From Janthinobacterium sp. GW456P (GTDB lineage Bacteria; Pseudomonadota; Gammaproteobacteria; Burkholderiales; Burkholderiaceae_D), in contig NZ_NEHB01000001.1 in NCBI RefSeq assembly GCF_002127655.1, positions 171,742 through 211,970 on the forward strand: 40,229 nucleotides of DNA, written 5' to 3'. This document shows, piece by piece, positions 24,780 to 32,493 of this stretch. The notes under the pieces are model-generated. The model worked only from the letters and a program-made list of their open reading frames with translations. It was not told the origin of the DNA and did not search any database. Each line of letters starts with the position of its first letter. Position 1 is the stretch's first letter. Position numbers and translations under genes: made by a program.

Positions 24780-25667
24780 TTAATTTACACCATTTGATGT
24801 TTTTGCATAGGCGCCCAGCGCCCTCAGCTGGCTTTCCGCCGCGCCGATGGCCGCGACAGCATCGGGTCCCGCGCGCGCCACCAGCAATTCCACCAGGCTT
24901 TCCACGGCCGCGACGCCGGCCACGATGGAGGGGAAGAACGAGGGGCTGTCGACGGCGATGACGATGCTGGCATCGGCTTGCAGGGCCAGCGGCGACATGG
25001 CGCTGTCGCTGATGGCGACCACCTGGCAGCCGGCATGGCGCGCCGCCTGCGCCACCAGCAGCGCTTCGCTCGAATACGGCGCGAAGCTGATGACGACGAC
25101 GGCTTCGCCCGCCTGCAGGGCGCGCAAGTCCATTTCCAGGGTGCCGCCCTGGCCGCTCAGCAGCTGCACGCTGGGGCGCAGCAAGCGGTACAGGTAGTGC
25201 AGGGTGTAGGCGATGGGGTGGGCGGCGCGAAAGCCCGCCACGTGCACGCGGGGGGCCGCCTGCAGCAGGCTGGCGGCCGCCTCCAGGGCGGCGTGGTTGT
25301 CGCTTTCCGTGGCGGCCAGGTTGCGCTGCTGCACCGCGAACACTTCGGTGACCAGGCTGCCTTGCTTGCCGGCCAGCGCGCCCGCCTTTGCCGCATAGCC
25401 GGCAGGTCCCGCGCGCAGGCGTTCGACGAAGATGGCTTTCAGTTCCGGCCAGCCGGCAAAGCCCAGCTGCTGCGCCAGGCGCACCAGGGCAGCCGACTGG
25501 ACTTGCGCGCGCGCGGCGATGCTGCGCATCGATGACACGGCCACTTCGTCAGGATGGTCGGCCAGGTAGCGGGCGCCGGCCTGGAATTGCGGGCTCAGTT
25601 CCGCATGGCGCGCCTTGATCAGGTCCATCAGTGCCGCATAGGAATCGTGGGGTGTCGCTGCCTGCAT
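24780..25667 (-). CDS. MurR/RpiR-family transcriptional regulator
   Basis: A 295-residue regulator with an N-terminal RpiR helix-turn-helix (about residues 5-80; ARYLADHPDEVAVSSMRSIAARAQVQSAALVRLAQQLGF) and a C-terminal SIS domain (about 130-260; VHVAGFRAAHPIA, VVVISFAPYSSEALLVAQAARHAGCQVVAISDSAMSPLA) that normally binds a phosphosugar. Members pairing with aminotransferases are common. It probably controls the aminotransferase promoter just downstream. Which ligand it senses cannot be told. Confidence 0.9.
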   Translation of the reverse strand: MQAATPHDSYAALMDLIKARHAELSPQFQAGARYLADHPDEVAVSSMRSIAARAQVQSAALVRLAQQLGFAGWPELKAIFVERLRAGPAGYAAKAGALAGKQGSLVTEVFAVQQRNLAATESDNHAALEAAASLLQAAPRVHVAGFRAAHPIAYTLHYLYRLLRPSVQLLSGQGGTLEMDLRALQAGEAVVVISFAPYSSEALLVAQAARHAGCQVVAISDSAMSPLALQADASIVIAVDSPSFFPSIVAGVAAVESLVELLVARAGPDAVAAIGAAESQLRALGAYAKTSNGVN

Positions 25668-25711
25668 CGCCGTGCCTCATTTAGTCGGTTGCGGCGATGG
25701 TACAGGATTCG

Positions 25712-25984
25712 TCAGCGCGCCGGTAGCGGCAGGGCGGCCGTGCGCGGACGCAGGCGGGCAAACAGGTGCGGCCCGGCCGGCTGGCGGCGCGGTCCCGTCG
25801 TCAGCACGCGCAGGGCGGTGGGCAGCGGCACGTCGTGGCAGTGCAGGAACAGGGCGGCGGCGCCCGTGCCGGCCATTTCCTGCAAGGCCAGCGCATGTTC
25901 GACCAGCGTCGCCGTGCGCATGTCGAGCCGCATCGGGATGTCGGGTTGAAATAACTGTATATCGACGTGCCGTGCATCGCGCAT
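25712..25984 (-). CDS. Hypothetical 90-residue protein
   Basis: Not recognised. I start it at 25984 (MRDARHVDIQLFQPDIPMRLDM), where GCGGGGAC lies upstream; the open frame extends to 26059. The first half is well formed, with alternating hydrophobics and a helix ATLVEHALALQEMAGTGAAALFLHC; the last 35 residues are Arg/Pro-rich. No signal or membrane segment. It ends 44 bp before the RpiR gene and may share its transcript. Coding potential is plausible from codon pattern but unproven. Confidence 0.5.
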   Translation of the reverse strand: MRDARHVDIQLFQPDIPMRLDMRTATLVEHALALQEMAGTGAAALFLHCHDVPLPTALRVLTTGPRRQPAGPHLFARLRPRTAALPLPAR

Positions 25985-26087
25985 GTTGTCCCCGCCGGGT
26001 TCGCTGGTCAAGCTGCCAGCATAAAAGCGCCCCGGCGCCGCCACTTTGCGCCAAATCACTTCCTCTGTCGGATAAATTCTTCAATGC

Positions 26088-26117
26088 AAAAAAAACGCCA
26101 ACCGTTGCCGGCTGGCG
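26088..26117 (-). terminator. Intrinsic terminator downstream of the second TonB receptor
   Basis: CGCCAACC (26096-26103) and GGCTGGCG (26110-26117) with one wobble and a 6-nt loop; on the minus strand it is followed by eight T. It lies beyond repeat copy D, so the receptor mRNA would carry the whole element in its 3' UTR. Confidence 0.85.
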
Positions 26118-26160
26118 CTGAAACTCCTCAAGGAAGAAGACATGTATTCCAACGACGTAT

Positions 26161-26280
26161 CGACGCCTGACAAAACCATCGCGAGCGGCGGTGATTTGTG
26201 GCCGAGAAGCGCAGCGGCACTGTCGTGCCGTGAGCATCGCCGGCCGCAAAGCGCGCCGCGCAGCCGGTTTGCTCAGGTGT
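26161..26280 (-). repeat. Structured 3'-end element, copy D
   Basis: Reads on the minus strand and begins 3 nt after the TonB receptor stop. The central hairpin is GCGGCAC-TGTC-GTGCCGT (26214-26231), a different sequence from copies A-C but still paired. Outer arms CCTGACAAAACC and GGTTTGCTCAGG pair with two mismatches. The core is otherwise almost the same as copies A and C. Confidence 0.87.
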
Positions 26281-26283
26281 CCA

Positions 26284-28941
26284 TCACAAGCTCCAGCGTA
26301 CGGATAAACCGACAACCTTGTCATAGCGCCGCACATCGCGCACATAGTCCGGCGTGTCGTGGTAGTCGCGGTAGGTCGAATCGAGCAGGTTGTTCGCGTC
26401 CAGCGTCACCGTGGTGTGCGCATTGAGCTTGTACGAGACCGACGCGTCCAGGGTTTTGGTTGGCGCCACGGTCAGGTGGATGCCCTTGCCGCGGTAGTTG
26501 TAGTCGTCGACGTACTTGTCGCGCCAGCTGTAGGCCAGGCGCGCCGACCACGGTCCCTGCTCGTACAGGCCGACGATATTGGCCGACCATTTCGACATGC
26601 CCGTGAACGGGTGCGCGCTGCCATTGAGTTCTTCCAGCTCGCCCGTCATGTAGGTGGCGTTGGCCTGCAGGCCCAGGCCGCTCATCCAGCCGGGCAGCTT
26701 GTCGTAGAACTGCTGGTAGGCCATTTCCATGCCTTGCAGGTGGCCCTTCGAGGTGTTGCGCGGACGCGTGATATCGTACTCGATACCGCCGTACGTTTCC
26801 TTGGCAGAACCGGACAGGATGTAATTCTTGAAGTTGTGGCGGAACACGGTGGCCGTGACGGAACCCGTCTGGGCGAAATACCATTCCAGCGCGGCGTCGA
26901 GGTTCTTGCCTTCCACGGGCTTGAGGTCGGGATTGCCGCCGCTGCCCGTCGGGCGCACCATTTCCAGGCTTTGCCCCAGGCTTACGCCAGGATTGAAGTC
27001 GGCGAAGTTCGGGCGCTGCACGGCCTTGCCGGCGGTCAGGCGGGCAATCAGGTCCTGGCGCAGCAGGGCTTTCAGGGTCAGGCTGGGCAGTACGTCCGTA
27101 TCGGACGTCTTCACGCGCACCGGCGTGACGATGCCGTTTTGCGAGGAATTGCCTTGCAAGTCCTGCTTGGTCTGCACCACGCGCACGCCCACGGTGCCAT
27201 CGACCGGCACCTGCGCCAGCTCAAAGCCGATGCGCGCCTTGCCGTAGACGGCATTGGTTTTTTCCACATCCTTGTAGTGGGTCATCGGATCGTCCGGGCT
27301 GCGTTCGCTGCTGCCCGTAAACAGCTGGCGCAGCGCGGCCGTGTTGTTGAGCATGAAGTCGCGGCATGGCGTGAGCCAGCTTTGCAGGCCGAAGTTGCCC
27401 GTGTTGTCGTGCGAGGCGCACGCCAGGCCGGGTATCGCGTCCGCAGTCATGGTCGACGTCAACCCGCCCTGGCCATTTTTTTCGCGGATCGATTCGGCCT
27501 TGCGTTTGGCCAGGCGCACGCCGCCCGAGAATTCGCGGAAGAAGCCCGTGCTGTCCATGTCGTAGGTGATGTCGCCGCGCCAGTCCGTCGAGCTGCCTTC
27601 GTCGTGGTTGTGGTTATCGTAGAAACCGAGCAGCGTATAGTTCTTCGGGTCCAGCATGTTGTAGCCGGGGTAGCTGATCTGCGCGCCGCCGTTGACGTTG
27701 GTGCTTCCGATCACGCTGGTCGGATGGGCAAGAAAGTCGAGGATGGGAAATTCGCGCTCGAAGTTGCTCACCGTGCGCGCCAGTTCCGTGGTCGCGCGCA
27801 GCTGCTGCGTGATGTCCCAGCGCGCGCCGATGGCGCCTTGCGAACCGATCGAGCGGTCGCGCCGCGCCTGGGTTGAACCCAGCGTGAACGGCGACCATGG
27901 GCCGTCGATCTTGCCCACCGTGGCCGCCTGGCTGGTGCCGGGGATCAGGGTGATGTCCGGGTTCTGGCCCCAGGGCAGCGAACCGACGAAGAACTGGCTG
28001 TCGAACGCATGCTTGATCAGGGTCGACATGCCTTCCGCATACACTTCCACCTGCGAGTTCGGGCGCCACTGGAAGGCGGCATTCGCCGCGTAGCGCTTGC
28101 GGTCGCCCACGGTCGGGATCATGCCGACGGAGTCGGGGCCCGTGATATTGCCCGCTTCGGGGCGCTTGACGGGTTCGGCGTTCCAGATCGTCTCGTCATA
28201 GTATTTGCTGCGCTGGTAGGACAGACCGAGCAGGGCGCCGAATTCGCCGTATGGGGTCTTCCAGCGGTTCGAGACCATGCCGCTGACGTTCGGGTCCGTC
28301 GAGCCCGACTTGTCGCGGTGCTCGGCGCGCACATTGCCCGATGCGGTAAAACCCTTGAAATCGAAGGGGCGGTTGGTGCGCACATCGACCACGCCGGCCG
28401 TGCCGCCTTCGACCATGTCGGCACCCTGCGATTTATATACGTCCACGCGCTGCAGCATCGCCGTCGGGATGTCGGCCAGGTACAGGCTGCGGCCCACGGA
28501 GGTGAACATTTCGCGGCCGTTGAGCAGGGTCACGACGCCGGGCAAGCCGCGGATGATGACGGAACCGGCTTCGCCGCCTTCGCGGCGGATCTGCACGCCC
28601 GTCACGCGGCCGAGGATTTCTGCCACGTTCTTGTCGGGGAATTTGCCGATTTCATCGGCGACGATGGAGTCGACCACCTGGTCGTTGTTTTTCTTGATCA
28701 TCTGCGCGCTTTGCGCCGCGCGGCGCACGCCCGTGACGGCGACGACGGCGATGCCGCTGTCGGCTGGCGCTGCCGCCGGCACCGTTTCTTCCACTGGTAT
28801 TTCCACGGCGGGCGCCTGTTGCGCCCAGACGGAAGCGCTGCTCAGCAGGCCTGCGCCGGCCAGCGCGGCCACCGTGGCCTTCAAGGTCAGCCGTGTGTTT
28901 TGCCGGGACGTGCGGGTACCCGTTGCCATCGATTGCTTCAT
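26284..28941 (-). CDS. TonB-dependent receptor (Xanthomonas/Caulobacter carbohydrate type)
   Basis: An 885-residue outer-membrane receptor. It has a signal peptide ending ASVWAQ, a TonB-box-like IAVVAVTGVRRA, and a plug (about 75-200) with SIVADEIGKFPDKNVAEILGRVTGVQI and VIIRGLPGVVTLLNGREM, the pattern of the TonB-Xanth-Caul subgroup often used for oligosaccharides. A barrel rich in Tyr, Trp and Gly follows, ending DKVVGLSVRWSL; the last residue is Leu rather than the usual Phe or Trp. GGAGACAAG precedes the ATG. No sugar enzymes flank it, so the ligand is open. Element D and a terminator follow. Confidence 0.92.
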   Translation of the reverse strand: MKQSMATGTRTSRQNTRLTLKATVAALAGAGLLSSASVWAQQAPAVEIPVEETVPAAAPADSGIAVVAVTGVRRAAQSAQMIKKNNDQVVDSIVADEIGKFPDKNVAEILGRVTGVQIRREGGEAGSVIIRGLPGVVTLLNGREMFTSVGRSLYLADIPTAMLQRVDVYKSQGADMVEGGTAGVVDVRTNRPFDFKGFTASGNVRAEHRDKSGSTDPNVSGMVSNRWKTPYGEFGALLGLSYQRSKYYDETIWNAEPVKRPEAGNITGPDSVGMIPTVGDRKRYAANAAFQWRPNSQVEVYAEGMSTLIKHAFDSQFFVGSLPWGQNPDITLIPGTSQAATVGKIDGPWSPFTLGSTQARRDRSIGSQGAIGARWDITQQLRATTELARTVSNFEREFPILDFLAHPTSVIGSTNVNGGAQISYPGYNMLDPKNYTLLGFYDNHNHDEGSSTDWRGDITYDMDSTGFFREFSGGVRLAKRKAESIREKNGQGGLTSTMTADAIPGLACASHDNTGNFGLQSWLTPCRDFMLNNTAALRQLFTGSSERSPDDPMTHYKDVEKTNAVYGKARIGFELAQVPVDGTVGVRVVQTKQDLQGNSSQNGIVTPVRVKTSDTDVLPSLTLKALLRQDLIARLTAGKAVQRPNFADFNPGVSLGQSLEMVRPTGSGGNPDLKPVEGKNLDAALEWYFAQTGSVTATVFRHNFKNYILSGSAKETYGGIEYDITRPRNTSKGHLQGMEMAYQQFYDKLPGWMSGLGLQANATYMTGELEELNGSAHPFTGMSKWSANIVGLYEQGPWSARLAYSWRDKYVDDYNYRGKGIHLTVAPTKTLDASVSYKLNAHTTVTLDANNLLDSTYRDYHDTPDYVRDVRRYDKVVGLSVRWSL

Positions 28942-29244
28942 CTTGTCTCCACCTGTATTTTAGTTATGTTGAGAACGCTGCGGCAGTCGCCGCCGGAGCT
29001 GAAACTTGCTCAGGAAGCATGGTAGGGGGAATGACTTTGCCCCACAAATGACTTCTTTTTCGAACTCCATATCAATTCCGGTATCCCTGCTGCATTCATG
29101 CGCGCTGGCGGCAAGCGCTGGCCTGCCTTGCCGCCGCATGCACAGAAAAATAGTTTTGTATTTTGCGCGGGCGGCTGCGTTGAAGCAGTGATGCAGCGGC
29201 ACCAAGGATGGGCGCGGCCATCACTCTCATTGAAAGGAAATTCC
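28942..29244. other. Divergent intergenic region
   Basis: Holds the promoters of the TonB receptor (minus) and the YbjN-like gene (plus). A perfect 9-bp hairpin, GGCGGCAAG (29107-29115) and CTTGCCGCC (29127-29135), with an 11-nt loop, lies in the middle. On the minus strand TAAAAT about 25 bp before the receptor ATG is a possible -10. Two GTCATT words near 29030-29050 are 17 bp apart, so not a Pho box. Confidence 0.4.
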
Positions 29245-29682
29245 ATGTCTACCCACACCAACGCCACCGACTTCCTGCTCCAGTACCTGACGGCCGAGGG
29301 CTACCAGGCGCGGACGGACGGCGACGGCGATATTGTTTTCCGTTTCGAAGGCATGGGCTATGTCTTGTGCTTTGACGCCGATGATGGGCAATTTGGCAAA
29401 CTGCTGCTGCCGAATGTGTGGTCTATCGATAGTCCGGAAGAGTTGCTGCGCGTGCGTGCCGCGCTCGATGAAGTCAACCGCCGCGTCAAGCTGGTGAAGG
29501 GCCATGTGCAGCGCGGCCAGGTGTGGTTCTGCATCGAGATGCTGCTGCTCGAGCAGCAGCACTGGACGCATTTCCTGGCGCGCGCCACGCGCGCGATGGC
29601 GCACGCGGCGTCGCTGTTTGCCAGCGAGATGCGGGCCGGCGCGCTGGCTGCGCAGGCGATCGAAAAAGCCGGCGCCGACTGA
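29245..29682 (+). CDS. YbjN-like protein (145 aa)
   Basis: A 145-residue soluble protein that resembles the YbjN/type III chaperone-like fold. The pattern DFLLQYLTAEGYQARTDGDGDIVFRFEGMGYVLCFD, then a strand-rich middle, a helix EELLRVRAALDEVNRRVKLVKG, then WFCIEMLL and an Ala-rich helix, matches that family. YbjN proteins are linked to stress responses but have no settled biochemical role. AAAGGAAA precedes the ATG at 29245; the frame begins at 29098 without a site. Stands alone, facing the cphA terminator. Confidence 0.72.
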   Translation: MSTHTNATDFLLQYLTAEGYQARTDGDGDIVFRFEGMGYVLCFDADDGQFGKLLLPNVWSIDSPEELLRVRAALDEVNRRVKLVKGHVQRGQVWFCIEMLLLEQQHWTHFLARATRAMAHAASLFASEMRAGALAAQAIEKAGAD

Positions 29683-29694
29683 CGGACAGGTATG

Positions 29695-29721
29695 AAAAAA
29701 AGGGCGACCCGCAGGCCGCCC
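29695..29721 (-). terminator. Intrinsic terminator of cphA
   Basis: GGGCGACC (29702-29709), loop CGCA, GGCCGCCC (29714-29721), one wobble, followed on the minus strand by seven T. It lies 20 bp past the cphA stop codon. Confidence 0.88.
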
Positions 29722-29741
29722 CGTGCGCAGTGATGCAGCGC

Positions 29742-32312
29742 TTACGCTTCGGCGACGCGCTTGGCGATGTGCGCCAGCGCTTCTTCCACCTGGTCGATCA
29801 GGATCAGGCACAGATCGCCTTCGTTCAAACGCGCCAGGGCCTTGTCGATGGCGACGAATTCGCCGTTGATTTCATCGATATGGCTGGTGCGCTTGGCGCC
29901 GTTCAGGCCCTGGCGCAGCAAGGCCACCACTTCGCCGTCGGCGCGGCCGCGCTGGCACTGGTCCTGGTACAGCAGCACGTCGTCGAAGGCGGCGCCGAGA
30001 ATTTCCGTCTGCTGGCGGATGTCTTCGTCGCGGCGGTCGCCGGCGCCGCTGATGACCACCGAGCGGCGCTTGGCCGGCATGCTCTCGACAGCCTGCACCA
30101 GCGCCAGGATGGCGTCCGGATTGTGGCCGTAGTCGGCGATCAGGGTGGCGCCCTTGTAATCGAAGACGTTGAAGCGGCCCGGCGCATTGTCGGCTTCATT
30201 GGCAAAGGTTTTCAGGCCCAGCGCGATGGTTTTCCAGTCCAGGCCCACGGCCCAGGCGGCGGCCAGCGACGCCATGACGTTGTCGACCTGGAAGCCGATG
30301 GCGCCGTTGCGCGTGATGGGCACCTGCGACAGGGCGATTTCGTGGCGTTCCTTGCCCTGCGCCGCGACCAGCTTGCCGTCTTCCACGTACACGACGCGGT
30401 TGCCCTGCGCGCGGTGCGTGGCCATTACGGGATGCGTCTTGTCGGCGGCGAAGAAGGTCACCGTTCCACTGCAATTTTTGGCCATGCGGGCCACGGCCGG
30501 ATCGGTGGCGTTCAGCACGGCCACGCCGCTGTCGGACACGTTCTGCACGATCACGCGCTTCAATACCGCCAGGTCTTCCACGGTGGTGATGTAGTTCAGG
30601 CCCAGGTGGTCGCCCGCGCCGATATTCGTCACCACGGCAACCTGGCAGCGATCAAAAGCCAGGCCTTCGCGCAGCATGCCGCCGCGCGCCGTCTCGAACA
30701 CGGCCGCGTCCACGTCCGGGTGCAGCAGCACGTTGCGCGCGCTGCGCGGGCCGCTGCAGTCGCCGCTGTCGATCTGGCGTCCTTCGATGTACACGCCATC
30801 CGTATTCGTCATGCCGGTGCGCAGGCCGGAGGTGGTCAGCAGGTGGGCGATCAAGCGCACGGTGGTGGTCTTGCCGTTGGTGCCGGTGACGGCGACAACG
30901 GGAATGCGGCCATCGTCGCCCTCGGAGAACATGGCGGCGATGATGGCTTCGCCGACGGGGCGCGGCTTGCCGAACGACGGCGCCAGGTGCATGCGCAGAC
31001 CCGGCGCGGCGTTCACTTCGACGATGCCGGCGTTCTGTTCTTCCAGCGGTTTCAGGATGCTGTCGGAAACGACGTCCACGCCGCAGATATCCAGGCCCAC
31101 CATGTGCGCGGCGGCGACGGCGCGCGCCGCCACTTCCGGATGCACGTCGACAGTGACGTCGGTGGCCGAGCCGCCCGTTGACAGGTTGGCGTTATTGCGC
31201 AGGATGACGCGCTGGCCCACGGGCGGCACGGATTCGGCCACGTAGCCCTGTTTGGCCAGACTGGCCAGGGCGATGTCGTCGAAGCGGATTTTCGTCAGCG
31301 AGGTGGCGTGGCCGCTGCCGCGGCGCGGGTCCAGGTTGACCTGGTCGACCAGTTCGCGCACCGTGTGCTGGCCATCGCCCACCACTTGCGGCGGGTCGCG
31401 GCGGGCCGCTGCCACCATCTTGTTGCCGATGACGAGCAAGCGGAAATCGTGGCCCGGCAGATAGCGTTCGACGAGGATGTCGTCGCGGAATTCCTGCGCC
31501 GCGAGGAAGCCGGCCGTCAGCTGCTCGCGCGTGGTGACATTGACGGTGACGCCCTTGCCCTGGTTGCCATCCTTCGGCTTGACGACGACGGGCAGGCCGA
31601 TCTCGCAGGCGGCGGCCCAGGCGTCGTCCGCGTCGATGGCGACGCGGCCTTGCGGCACGGGTACGCCGGCCGAATCGAGCAGTTTTTTCGTCAGTTCCTT
31701 GTCCTGCGCGATGGCTTCGGCAATCGCGCTGGTGCCGTCCATTTCGGCGGCCTGGATCTTGCGCTGCTTGCTGCCCCAGCCGAACGTCACCAGGCTGCCT
31801 TCGGTCAGGCGGCGGAACGGGATGTTGCGCGCCACGGCGGCGTTGACGATGGCGCCCGTCGATGGACCGAGGCGCACGTCTTCATCGAGTTCCTGCAGCT
31901 GGTGCAGGGCGCCGGCCAGGTCGAACGGCGCGTCGTCGAGCGCGGCGCGGCACAGTTGCTGCGCCAGTTCCAGGGCCAGGCGGCCGACGGCTTCTTCCGA
32001 GTATTCGACGACGACCTGGAAGATGCCCGTTTCCAGGGTCGGCGTGGTGCGGCTGAAGGTGACGGGACAGCCGGCTTGCGCCTGCAGGCCCAGCGCCGCC
32101 AGTTCCAGCACCTGCGCCATCGGCGCGGCGTTGTAATTGCCCAGCGGTTGCAGCGGGCTCAGTTGCGGAAAGAGGGCGCGCAGGCGGGCTTCGAAGCCGG
32201 GCAGCTGGGCGATGTCGAGTTCCTGCGTGGTGCAGGAAACAATGGCTTCCACGGCGGTGTCGTGGCTCCAGAGGTTAGGGCCCCGCAAGGCCCGTACGCG
32301 AGATACTTCCAT
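29742..32312 (-). CDS. cphA: Cyanophycin synthetase
   Basis: An 856-residue enzyme that builds the nitrogen-storage polymer cyanophycin, (beta-Asp-Arg)n, from Asp, Arg and ATP. The N-terminal domain (1-160) is followed by an ATP-grasp domain (about 210-450; VVVKPKDGNQGKGV, HDFRLLVIGNKMVAAA, EVNAAPGLRMH) that adds Asp to the backbone. The Mur-ligase-like domain adds Arg: P-loop GTNGKTT near residue 480, FETARGGMLREG, TNIGAGDHLG, QVDNVMASLAAAWA, and the C-terminal lobe starting APGRFNVFDYKGATLIADYGHNP. All key motifs are intact, so both activities are expected. It is second in the operon after cphA', with element E between. Confidence 0.95.
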   Translation of the reverse strand: MEVSRVRALRGPNLWSHDTAVEAIVSCTTQELDIAQLPGFEARLRALFPQLSPLQPLGNYNAAPMAQVLELAALGLQAQAGCPVTFSRTTPTLETGIFQVVVEYSEEAVGRLALELAQQLCRAALDDAPFDLAGALHQLQELDEDVRLGPSTGAIVNAAVARNIPFRRLTEGSLVTFGWGSKQRKIQAAEMDGTSAIAEAIAQDKELTKKLLDSAGVPVPQGRVAIDADDAWAAACEIGLPVVVKPKDGNQGKGVTVNVTTREQLTAGFLAAQEFRDDILVERYLPGHDFRLLVIGNKMVAAARRDPPQVVGDGQHTVRELVDQVNLDPRRGSGHATSLTKIRFDDIALASLAKQGYVAESVPPVGQRVILRNNANLSTGGSATDVTVDVHPEVAARAVAAAHMVGLDICGVDVVSDSILKPLEEQNAGIVEVNAAPGLRMHLAPSFGKPRPVGEAIIAAMFSEGDDGRIPVVAVTGTNGKTTTVRLIAHLLTTSGLRTGMTNTDGVYIEGRQIDSGDCSGPRSARNVLLHPDVDAAVFETARGGMLREGLAFDRCQVAVVTNIGAGDHLGLNYITTVEDLAVLKRVIVQNVSDSGVAVLNATDPAVARMAKNCSGTVTFFAADKTHPVMATHRAQGNRVVYVEDGKLVAAQGKERHEIALSQVPITRNGAIGFQVDNVMASLAAAWAVGLDWKTIALGLKTFANEADNAPGRFNVFDYKGATLIADYGHNPDAILALVQAVESMPAKRRSVVISGAGDRRDEDIRQQTEILGAAFDDVLLYQDQCQRGRADGEVVALLRQGLNGAKRTSHIDEINGEFVAIDKALARLNEGDLCLILIDQVEEALAHIAKRVAEA

Positions 32313-32366
32313 AATTAAACCGTAATCCTGTTGTGTTCTTGTGGGCCCGGCCGTAGCCGGGCTTTT

Positions 32367-32484
32367 ACGTCAAATTAAACCGTAGCGAGCGGATGGGAGT
32401 TGTGGCCGAGACGCGGAGCTGTGCGGATGCACAGTGAGCATCGGAGGCCGCAAATCGCGACGCGCAGTAGGTTTGGTTTGACGT
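32367..32484 (-). repeat. Structured 3'-end element, copy E, inside the cph operon
   Basis: Reads on the minus strand and starts 9 nt after the cphA' stop. The central hairpin CTGTGC-ATCC-GCACAG uses a third arm sequence (CTGTGC/GCACAG). Outer arms ACGTCAAATTAAACC (32367-32381) and GGTTTGGTTTGACGT (32470-32484) pair over 15 bp with two mismatches. It is the most diverged copy (GGCCTCCGATGCTCAC, CCGCGTCTCGGCCAC). A 12-bp piece of its arm, AATTAAACCGTA, recurs at 32313-32324 right before cphA. A small hairpin, CCCGGC-CGTA-GCCGGG, lies between. Confidence 0.82.
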
Positions 32485-32493
32485 CTCTGGTTT

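Noticed and set aside
29020..29060. Pho box before the second TonB receptor
   Set aside because: Two GTCATT words occur 17 bp apart, not 11, and there are only two.
32367..32484. Insertion sequence or MITE with terminal inverted repeats
   Set aside because: No transposase is present in the window, terminal arms differ between copies, and no target-site duplication is evident at copies A-D. I describe it as a structured repeat instead.
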